Positions 16,781 to 23,754 of a DNA stretch of 26,735 nucleotides are shown one piece after another. Numbering within the stretch: the first letter of the stretch is position 1; each line of letters opens with the position of its first letter. A model generated the notes under the pieces. The model was not told the DNA's origin. It saw only the letters and a list, made by a program, of their open reading frames with translations, and searched no databases. The DNA is taken from NCBI GenBank assembly GCA_927798255.1, contig CAKMMH010000001.1, positions 1 to 26,735 on the forward strand, read 5' to 3'. The position numbers and the translations under genes are program-made. Origin of the DNA: an uncultured bacterium. Lineage in GTDB: Bacteria; Bdellovibrionota_C; UBA2361; CAKMMH01.

Positions 16781-19700
16781 TTAAAAGAGTCTAAATTCAT
16801 CGTTACGAATTCTTGGTTTTGCTTTTGAGCCACCATTCATATCGTAACATGAGCCTCCTGTTGGTTTCGGAGTAACTCCTACTCCATGATACCAAGTGTT
16901 ACAACTCATACCAGGAAATGCGATAGTCCCAGAAAATAAATTGTATATTATAAAACTAATTTCCCCTTTATTGGCAACTGTTTCAATGTTGTTAAATTTT
17001 TTTGTTATGGTATTTGTTAAATTAAAGTCAAGATTATTGTTCGTCATGTCAAATAAAGTATAGCAAGTATCACCTTTATGCATCTTGACATTTTCTTTTT
17101 TGGCTTGATTTCCAATTGGCATATCAACTATATTTTGAACATCTATATTAAAAAATTCATTAGATAATTTTGGATTATTATCATATTCAACTGTACCATC
17201 TTGTTTTGTCTTTACAGGGGCATGAAGTAAATCATATCTAATTTTAAATGTTTGTCTATCGCCTTGAATAGGAGTTGTTATAGTATTATAAAATGTTGTT
17301 CCAATTATTGAACGAACTATTGCGTGATTACCAATTGCCATGCTTGGAATCATTTGACCATCCTCAAGAGGTCCTCCTTGGCACATACCTTCTGTATTAT
17401 CTTCTAATATTGGTTTTACTCTGTCTTCATCAGCAAATGTTAACTTTTCTATTGGTTTTTTTTCAGCTATAAACATATTATGAGAACGTATTAGAGTTTG
17501 AAGAATGTAGTCTGAGTTACTTCGATTAAGAGTTATATTATTTAAGGCAGAAATGTTTCCAACACCAAAAGCATTTTTATTTTCAACAGCAGTATTATGA
17601 AGTTTAAACTCATCATCAGGGAGAACACCTTTTCCGTGGAGCTCAGGATCTGCTTTCATTCGTTTATTATCATATTGTTTTGACCCACCGACAGTTCCGT
17701 CTCTTCTTACGGTGTTCCAAGGAGCTTTTAGATGTTCTTCATCTTTATCAACTAACTTCTTTTTTACATTATCACCATATCCTGTTAGATAAAAATGTAA
17801 ATTTTCTTTATCTTTATTTTCGGCAAAAAATGTACCTCCGTTTTGACCTTCAAAATCTGTCCCCCAATAATCTTTATTTGAAGTAATGTGAGGAATAACT
17901 CTAAATGCACCACGCCAAGTGGAGTTCTTATAAGCATCTTCAGCAGGTCTTATAGGAAATATTCGCATATAGCCGTGTTTACTTTGGCTTAAAAATCTTG
18001 TCTCAGGAACACCTTTACTTGGTTGAATTGCTCTTTCATTGTTAACATTTGTCTTCTTATCTTTTTTGTTATCAGTTATACTTTCTAACACTCTTTTTGA
18101 TGTTTTATTACTCATTTCTTGTTGTTTAATTTCAGTTTCAACGGCAGATTTGTATTTAGAAAACATTTTTTGAGTAGTGCCTTCATCTAGATATCTACTG
18201 TAAAGAGGATCTTGACTCAATGTCGCAAGATAAGTAGGGTAATAATATTCAACTTTATCAGAAATAATCGTCCAAGTAGTGCAACCTTCTAAACATCCAA
18301 AAAGCACAGGAATCCATCTTCTAAATTTAGCTGGGACGCCTTCAATTCCAAATGTCATTCTACATCTTCCGACAACTCTTAAAGGTGCTCCCTCCTTAAC
18401 TTTATGTATCTCGTAGCATCCTGTTAAAGGTTCTCCTGGGTCATTATTAAAATCTGCTCTGTTTCCCATTAATTTATTATAGGCATGATGTTCAAAATAA
18501 CCACCACCATGATTACTATTTGCTGAGATTATATATTCACCTTCACCATCACCACAAAGAGGAATCTCGTAATAACTAGTTTCTCCACTAGTTAGTTTAT
18601 TAATATCAAGTTTCTCCTGATCTAGCTTTTTATTGCACATCTTAAAATCACCATCTACAGCAATTTGTTCCTCATCATTTCTAAATTGTTCGGCGTCTTT
18701 ATTTCCTAATACAAATGGTAATTTACTTTTTCCTTCTCTACTAGAAATTTCTGAAGTATCAGTATATTTCTCTATTTCTTCTCTTATTTTCTTAAATGTT
18801 TCTTTTTGTTCATCGCCTGAATTGTCAGCGATATTATTAATATCTAACTGTGGTCTAATATCAGAACTCTTTATAATATTAGAATTAAATTTTGAATTAT
18901 TACCTAGATTTTTTTTTTTTAAATCTGGGTCATAAACAATCTTCTTTGGAAAAATACTATAGTCAATTTTTGAAGTATCCATTTTAAGACTTTTAGGCTT
19001 TACACCATTTTGACGCTGAGTAATATAATCCATAGGAGTTTGGTTTTCTAGAAGTCCAGACATTCCATTATAGGTTCCACTAAGTTGTTCCGCATTTACA
19101 ATACTAGGACTAGAATTATACGAACCGTCTCCCATATCTGTGTAACCACATCCACATCCACCAAATAAAGATAACACTCCTTGTAGTATATTACGTGCAG
19201 CACATCTTAAGACGCCACCTTGGTTTTCACAGTTATTTGCGATATTTCCAAAAGCTATACCAAAAAAACTTAAATATTGTTGTGCCCATTGCATAAAGTT
19301 TGTAAGGTTATTAAATCCCATTCCTGAAACTAAATTTGATACTCCAGGAAGACTTCCGAAGCTACCTAATATATTATTAAAATTTAAATTGCCGCTACCT
19401 AGAAAATTTTGTAAAAGATTGCTTCCATAACCTCCAAATAGTCCAGTAACTAGTCCTGAGAAGTTACTAAGTCCAGCAAAATTACCAATACCAGTAAAAA
19501 AACTAGAAAAGTTTGACATTGAACCCAATCCACCAAGAAGTGAAGTTAAGTTTGAGATACTTCCTACGCTATTTAATAAATTTCCAAAATTTCCAAATCC
19601 TCCAATAATGTCTGATAAACTTTGTAAATTTTGAAGAGCTGATAATCCACCAAATCCATTTAAGTAGTTAAATAATGATACAAATCCGTCAACTCCACCA

Positions 19701-20722
19701 AAGTCAGAAAATCCATCAATAAAACTTGAAAGCTGACTTGCTCCTGCTATAAGGTTTCCACCTCCAAGTTGACTTAACACACTCCCAAGTTCGTTAATTC
19801 CAATACCATTTGCAAGTGATGTAAGATTGCTAATTCCACCAGCTCCTTGAATTAAATTTTGTAAATTTGAAAAGCCACCTGTAACATTTGTTAAAGAAAT
19901 TAAATTTTCAACACTTCCAAGTCCACTTACTAGACTAGAAAGGTTACTAACTCCATTTATACTAGATAAAAAGCTCCCAATTTCATTAAATCCACCTAGA
20001 CTTTCTGCTATTTGTGTAATTGCAGAAAAGCTTCCTAGTCCATTTATAAAACTTCCAAGGTCATTAAGTCCTACTTGATTTATTAAAGTATTTAAATTAG
20101 CAACATTTTTTACTGAACTCATTAGGGAAGGGAGATTTCCAATACCGTTAATTTGGTTAGCAAATGTGCTTATATTTTCTACTCCACCAATTGATGTAAT
20201 AAAATCCCCAATATTACTTGGCTTTATTGTGCTAATAACGCTAGCAACATTATCTCTTCCGACGCCTTCAACAAATGTCTTAAAGTCTAATAGTGAGTCA
20301 TTAAATTGAGTCCTTATAAATGTTGGTATACTTTTAGCACCACCTATGGAATCTACAAAATTTGAATAATTATTTATTCCTATAATATTAACAATTTGTT
20401 TAGCTTGCTTTTCATTATTTATTACACTATTAACTTCATTAATAGCTTCTTCTCTTTCTAAATTTCTTCTTGGCGGTATTTGAGAAAAATGATCATTTCT
20501 TTCAATTTTTGAATTATGCTTAATAACTTGTAATTTTGAATTTTTGGTAGAAACTGAATTATTTTTATGAACAGTTGACGTGTTACTTGATTTATCAACA
20601 CCGATTTTAACATTTACTGCATCACTGAAATCATCAAATGCCTTTACATTATTTGTTGTAATTAATATAGCTAGTGTAAATACAAATGCTTTATTAAGAA
20701 TATTGTTAAGCATATTTTTCAT
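16781..20722 (-). CDS. Giant secreted protein with 13-residue repeats; C-terminal part faintly TraU-like
   Basis: This 1313-residue protein starts with a signal peptide (hydrophobic 11-22, likely cleaved after VKA at 28). Residues 29-110 are polar linker. About 120-475 form an array of roughly 13-residue units of the type GGxxNLxSLxxGL (GGISNLTSLANGI, NGVSNLSSLVSGL). A Cys-rich spot follows (C498, C507, C523, C525; GGCGCGY). Residues 535-690 are a polar linker. Residues 696-850 hold six further Cys and the segment FGCLEGCTTWTIISDKVEYY then YPTYLATLSQDPLY. That segment loosely resembles the GC-x-T-x-K-x-x-Y-x-P-x-x-V-x-S stretch I remember in TraU/PFL_4710-type conjugation proteins (unverified). 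Many Cys imply disulfides in the periplasm or outside. It is the last intact gene of a four-gene operon, 31 bases after its neighbour, with AAGG before the ATG. A surface or conjugation-like assembly protein is the best guess. Confidence 0.6.
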   Translation of the reverse strand: MKNMLNNILNKAFVFTLAILITTNNVKAFDDFSDAVNVKIGVDKSSNTSTVHKNNSVSTKNSKLQVIKHNSKIERNDHFSQIPPRRNLEREEAINEVNSVINNEKQAKQIVNIIGINNYSNFVDSIGGAKSIPTFIRTQFNDSLLDFKTFVEGVGRDNVASVISTIKPSNIGDFITSIGGVENISTFANQINGIGNLPSLMSSVKNVANLNTLINQVGLNDLGSFINGLGSFSAITQIAESLGGFNEIGSFLSSINGVSNLSSLVSGLGSVENLISLTNVTGGFSNLQNLIQGAGGISNLTSLANGIGINELGSVLSQLGGGNLIAGASQLSSFIDGFSDFGGVDGFVSLFNYLNGFGGLSALQNLQSLSDIIGGFGNFGNLLNSVGSISNLTSLLGGLGSMSNFSSFFTGIGNFAGLSNFSGLVTGLFGGYGSNLLQNFLGSGNLNFNNILGSFGSLPGVSNLVSGMGFNNLTNFMQWAQQYLSFFGIAFGNIANNCENQGGVLRCAARNILQGVLSLFGGCGCGYTDMGDGSYNSSPSIVNAEQLSGTYNGMSGLLENQTPMDYITQRQNGVKPKSLKMDTSKIDYSIFPKKIVYDPDLKKKNLGNNSKFNSNIIKSSDIRPQLDINNIADNSGDEQKETFKKIREEIEKYTDTSEISSREGKSKLPFVLGNKDAEQFRNDEEQIAVDGDFKMCNKKLDQEKLDINKLTSGETSYYEIPLCGDGEGEYIISANSNHGGGYFEHHAYNKLMGNRADFNNDPGEPLTGCYEIHKVKEGAPLRVVGRCRMTFGIEGVPAKFRRWIPVLFGCLEGCTTWTIISDKVEYYYPTYLATLSQDPLYSRYLDEGTTQKMFSKYKSAVETEIKQQEMSNKTSKRVLESITDNKKDKKTNVNNERAIQPSKGVPETRFLSQSKHGYMRIFPIRPAEDAYKNSTWRGAFRVIPHITSNKDYWGTDFEGQNGGTFFAENKDKENLHFYLTGYGDNVKKKLVDKDEEHLKAPWNTVRRDGTVGGSKQYDNKRMKADPELHGKGVLPDDEFKLHNTAVENKNAFGVGNISALNNITLNRSNSDYILQTLIRSHNMFIAEKKPIEKLTFADEDRVKPILEDNTEGMCQGGPLEDGQMIPSMAIGNHAIVRSIIGTTFYNTITTPIQGDRQTFKIRYDLLHAPVKTKQDGTVEYDNNPKLSNEFFNIDVQNIVDMPIGNQAKKENVKMHKGDTCYTLFDMTNNNLDFNLTNTITKKFNNIETVANKGEISFIIYNLFSGTIAFPGMSCNTWYHGVGVTPKPTGGSCYDMNGGSKAKPRIRNDEFRLF
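19297..20362 (-). repeat. Coding repeat array, about 25 units of roughly 39 bases
   Basis: This stretch encodes the Gly/Asn/Leu/Ser array of the 1313-residue protein. Units are degenerate at the DNA level but regular in protein: a small residue pair, a hydrophobic residue, Asn-Leu, Ser-Leu, then a Gly-rich turn every 13 residues. The clearest run is residues 256-307. Spacing becomes irregular after about residue 320. Confidence 0.7.
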
Positions 20723-20753
20723 ACTATATAACCTTATAATAATTAATTTAAAC

Positions 20754-21626
20754 TTAAATTTTTTGATTTAGTAAAAAAATACTTAAGTTTTTACTAACAT
20801 TATAATTAAGTTCACCTTCTTTTTTAAAATCATAATTTTTAAGAGCATTTACCCCGTAATGTTTTATAAAATTGTTTTTCGTAACAATTAACCTAAATGG
20901 TAAACACTCGATATTACTATCTTTTAATCTGAGTGAGAAAAAGTCTAAAAATTCCTCGCTATAATATTCAACTATATTTTTATCTCCAAAATAGTCTTTA
21001 TTGATGATTTTATTTGCTGGTATATACTTAAGCACTTCTTTTGAAAGCAATAAATCATCAAAAATAATTTTAGAAGCTTCCACGTCACTATATCTGTCTT
21101 TAAAAGGATTTGCTTCTATTTTTGTATAACTTTTTTCACAAGTAGGAATATGAGGTGCAGAATAAAACTTTCTTATTGATTCTCTTGTCTCTTTTTCTAG
21201 TCTTGTTTTTTCTTTTTCAGTAAGTTTTTTAAGCACTTGTGCCTTCTTTTTTACCTCATTTGGATTAATATATGACATTTCTAAATTTTTTTCTTTTGAA
21301 CGTACATGGAAAAGTACGTTAGGTATAATATTATAATTATTTGCTCTATTGTACTCACCTGGGTTTCTAATAAGGTCATTTATCGCATCTTTCCACTTTT
21401 TTTCTAGCTTTTTCTCATGGTTAGGCCCTTCGTAATCAATAATGATGCTATTTATACTATTTTTTATACTCTGATCTATTGTTTTGTTTTTTAAAGCTTG
21501 TATCTCTTCGCTCGTAAGTTCCTTATTAGCTGAATTAGCTAAATTATAGGACGAAAAATGAACTATTAAACAAAATAGTAATAATATTGTAAGCTTATGT
21601 TTTTTAAATGTTATAATCTTAAGCAT
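20754..21626 (-). CDS. Secreted 290-residue protein of unknown function
   Basis: I do not recognise this protein. An N-terminal basic stretch and a hydrophobic helix (about 12-30, then NLANSANK) indicate export, with cleavage likely near residue 33. The rest is hydrophilic and rich in Lys, Glu, Asn and Ile. About 130-165 is strongly charged helix, possibly coiled coil. A region at 168-200 begins APHIPTCEKSYTKIEANPF, and the mature protein has only two Cys, so one disulfide is possible. The C-terminal 90 residues contain strand-like segments (NIECLPFRLIVTKNNFIKHY). The ribosome binding site is weak (GATGG). It lies 35 bases after the upstream secreted protein gene and 31 before the 1313-residue gene, so all three exported products are made together, presumably for one envelope structure. 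Confidence 0.65.
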   Translation of the reverse strand: MLKIITFKKHKLTILLLFCLIVHFSSYNLANSANKELTSEEIQALKNKTIDQSIKNSINSIIIDYEGPNHEKKLEKKWKDAINDLIRNPGEYNRANNYNIIPNVLFHVRSKEKNLEMSYINPNEVKKKAQVLKKLTEKEKTRLEKETRESIRKFYSAPHIPTCEKSYTKIEANPFKDRYSDVEASKIIFDDLLLSKEVLKYIPANKIINKDYFGDKNIVEYYSEEFLDFFSLRLKDSNIECLPFRLIVTKNNFIKHYGVNALKNYDFKKEGELNYNVSKNLSIFLLNQKI

Positions 21627-21661
21627 GTACTAAATTACCATCGCAAAAATTAATAAAAATA

Positions 21662-22318
21662 TTAATAATTGGTAATTCTTTCATTTTTATTATTTTCTAA
21701 TTCACCTAAATAAAAAGATTTTTTGTTTATATATTTTTCTAATAGAGCCTTTCCTTCAAGAACTATTTCTCCTTTCTTTAGCCCGACAGCATATGAAGGG
21801 GAGAGAGTAATATTACTATAAATATCAGGTAGTTTGTTTATTATACTTAAATTTTCTCCTAATACCCAAACTTTAAGTCCTTCAAACTCATCATAAATTA
21901 AATCTCTATCACAATTATGACAAATAACGTAAAAATTCATTAAGTGTATTTTGCGTTTTAGACAAAAATCTTCAACTACTTCTTTTTGCTCTTTAAAATG
22001 CTCAAAATTATCACCATTTATAAATGCTTTTAAGTATAATACTTTTCTTAGCTCTTTTTCATTTTCTGCAAATGGTTCTTTCTCTTCTTGAATTTTTTTA
22101 ACAGGTTCTGGTTGAGGTACTACTTCTTCAAATTCTGTAAAACCAGTATCTTTATTAAACTCTTTTTTTATTTCTTTTTTAGGTTCTTTTTTTACGACAA
22201 ATCCTTCATCAAAAAAGCCTTTTGCCACATTTTTATTTAAATCACTTTTTTCCTCTCCAAAAGCAAATAGGGGAGTAATTAAAATGAAAAAAAAGATTTT
22301 TGATACAATATTATTCAT
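21662..22318 (-). CDS. Secreted protein, possibly thioredoxin-like (TrbC-type)
   Basis: This 218-residue protein has a signal peptide (hydrophobic 8-20, FAFGEE cleavage region). A Lys/Glu/Pro-rich linker (about 30-85) follows, of the kind that spans the periplasm or cell wall. The C-terminal domain (about 88-205) has the order strand (KVLYLKAFI), helices, strand (IHLMNFYVICHNC), strand (LKVWVLG), then SPSYAVGLKKGEIVLEG near the end. That last part resembles the cis-proline strand pair of thioredoxin folds as in TrbC/TraF-family conjugation proteins. There is no CxxC; CHNC at 133-136 has the right spacing but the wrong place in the fold. The family assignment is therefore tentative. Its ATG is one base after the stop of the upstream AlkP gene, which means translational coupling. 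Confidence 0.55.
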   Translation of the reverse strand: MNNIVSKIFFFILITPLFAFGEEKSDLNKNVAKGFFDEGFVVKKEPKKEIKKEFNKDTGFTEFEEVVPQPEPVKKIQEEKEPFAENEKELRKVLYLKAFINGDNFEHFKEQKEVVEDFCLKRKIHLMNFYVICHNCDRDLIYDEFEGLKVWVLGENLSIINKLPDIYSNITLSPSYAVGLKKGEIVLEGKALLEKYINKKSFYLGELENNKNERITNY

Positions 22319-22319
22319 A

Positions 22320-23660
22320 TTATAAATAACCTAATGATTTTAATTCATTAATCGTTTTTTCATCCATTTTTAATGAATCATTCTTATCTAGTGCTATTTT
22401 GTTTTTTAATATTTTTGAATACACTTTTTCATATCTTTTATTTAATTTTTGAGTTAATTCATTATCGTTTAATTCATTATTTTCTAAAATATCATCTTGA
22501 AGATTGTATACTTTTTGATTTTGAGGTTTAGTTAGTAAAATCTCCTCGTCTTTAGTAGTTAACTCATAGTCATTTATAAGTTTATTTAAGTTTGTTGTGA
22601 TTAAAGCTTTTTCTTGAAATTTTCTTTTAATTTCGCTTAATATGTCCGTTCTTTTTCGTTGTTCAAGGCCTTCTTCTTTTATAAGTGAAAAGCCAAGTGG
22701 GGTAGATTTTTCATTTTTAAGATTGTTTAAATCAACAAGGGTGCTAAATAAATCTATCGAGCTTACAGCCTGTGTAACTTTTCCTTTATATTTAGGAGCT
22801 TTTATAAAAAATGGAACATGGATTTCTTCGTTATATACATTAAAGCCATGCCCTTGATGACCTCTTTCAAAGAATTGTTCTCCATGATCTGCAAGAAATA
22901 CTATAATTGTATCCTTATATAAACCTTTTTCTTTTAAAAAATTAAAAAGCTCTCCCATCTTATCATCTGTAAATTTTATTTCTCTATCGTATTTTCTAAT
23001 TAGTTCTTGTGCTTTATCGTTATAATTACCTTTTATCTTATCAGTATAAATAGAATCATACTCTTTTGGTGCTTTGTAAGGATTGTGTGGGTCTAAGTAG
23101 TGAAGATAAAGGTAGAAGGGTTTATTCTTATTTTCTTTATTTCCTAAATATTCATTTAATAATTTATACGCTTCTTCATTTATTATATTTGCCTTTTGTC
23201 TATGTTTAAAAATATACTTGTCAAATCCTTGAGCATAACCAAATGCCTCTGAAAGCCAAGGGTTAGTTTGCACTGCCATAGTAAAGTAACCATTATCTTT
23301 AAAAAGCTCAGCTAATGTGTAAACTTTATCTGTAAGTTTTGCAGCAGATTTTAGAGCTTCTTCTCTGGAATTAGGTGGAGTCATTCCATGAATTGTTGGA
23401 TAAAGCCCAGTAAAAATTGATGCCATTGCAGTAGGTGTCCAAGGAGCTGGTGAAAAAGCGTTAAGAAAACTTAAACTTTCATTTGCAAAAGCGTCAATGT
23501 TTGGGGTCGTGTTCCTTTCATATCCAAAATAACTTAAATGATCAGCTCTCAAGGTATCAACTAGAATAAAAATTACATTGTGCTTTCTAGGAGTTCTAGA
23601 ACAAGATAAAAAACAAATTATTAATAAAGATATTATAATACATTTAAAAAGTCTTTTCAT
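22320..23660 (-). CDS. Lipoprotein-like sulfatase-fold (AlkP superfamily) enzyme
   Basis: This 446-residue enzyme has a short hydrophobic signal and a cysteine at 20 (FLSC-S) that could be lipidated, although the lipobox is imperfect; otherwise it is a signal anchor. Catalytic positions are Asp35 (ILVDTLRADH), Thr75 at the nucleophile position (PWTPTAMASIFTG), DPH (190-192), Asp258-His259 (LADHGEQF) and His271 (GHG). The usual Pro two residues after the nucleophile is shifted by one (T-P-T). A true formylglycine sulfatase motif is absent. The protein ends ELKSLGYL, the same tail as the plus-strand enzyme at 3727. It is the first gene of the exported operon and has AAGGA before the ATG. It may modify the surface polymer or the proteins made by the genes behind it. 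Its substrate is unknown. Confidence 0.85.
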   Translation of the reverse strand: MKRLFKCIIISLLIICFLSCSRTPRKHNVIFILVDTLRADHLSYFGYERNTTPNIDAFANESLSFLNAFSPAPWTPTAMASIFTGLYPTIHGMTPPNSREEALKSAAKLTDKVYTLAELFKDNGYFTMAVQTNPWLSEAFGYAQGFDKYIFKHRQKANIINEEAYKLLNEYLGNKENKNKPFYLYLHYLDPHNPYKAPKEYDSIYTDKIKGNYNDKAQELIRKYDREIKFTDDKMGELFNFLKEKGLYKDTIIVFLADHGEQFFERGHQGHGFNVYNEEIHVPFFIKAPKYKGKVTQAVSSIDLFSTLVDLNNLKNEKSTPLGFSLIKEEGLEQRKRTDILSEIKRKFQEKALITTNLNKLINDYELTTKDEEILLTKPQNQKVYNLQDDILENNELNDNELTQKLNKRYEKVYSKILKNKIALDKNDSLKMDEKTINELKSLGYL

Positions 23661-23690
23661 TTAACTATCCTTTAATATTATTATTTTTTT

Positions 23691-23705
23691 ATTCTTTTAA
23701 AGAAT
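23691..23705. promoter_or_regulatory. 15-base palindrome shared by two divergent promoters
   Basis: ATTCTTT-T-AAAGAAT lies in the 94-base gap between the divergent AlkP operon and the ETF genes. It overlaps the -10 box proposed for the minus-strand operon and the -35 box proposed for the ETF genes, so a single regulator could control both directions. Confidence 0.45.
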
Positions 23706-23723
23706 AAATTCAAATGATACAAT
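23696..23723 (+). promoter_or_regulatory. Candidate promoter for the ETF genes
   Basis: TTTAAA (23696-23701) and TACAAT (23718-23723) are 16 bases apart. The -10 box has one mismatch to TATAAT and the -35 box two to TTGACA. GAGG follows before the ATG at 23755. Confidence 0.4.
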
Positions 23724-23729
23724 TTGCAA
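23701..23729 (-). promoter_or_regulatory. Candidate promoter for the exported operon
   Basis: On the minus strand TTGCAA (23729-23724), a 17-base spacer and TATTCT (23706-23701) form a -35/-10 pair. The predicted start point lies about 35 bases before the AlkP gene's ATG. It overlaps the ETF promoter on the other strand. Confidence 0.4.
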
Positions 23730-23754
23730 TATCGTACAAAAATTTTGAGGTAAA

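Noticed and set aside
18633-18935. 100-codon plus-strand frame inside the 1313-residue gene
   Set aside because: It is antisense to a clear secreted protein, and its composition is a mirror of the opposite strand.
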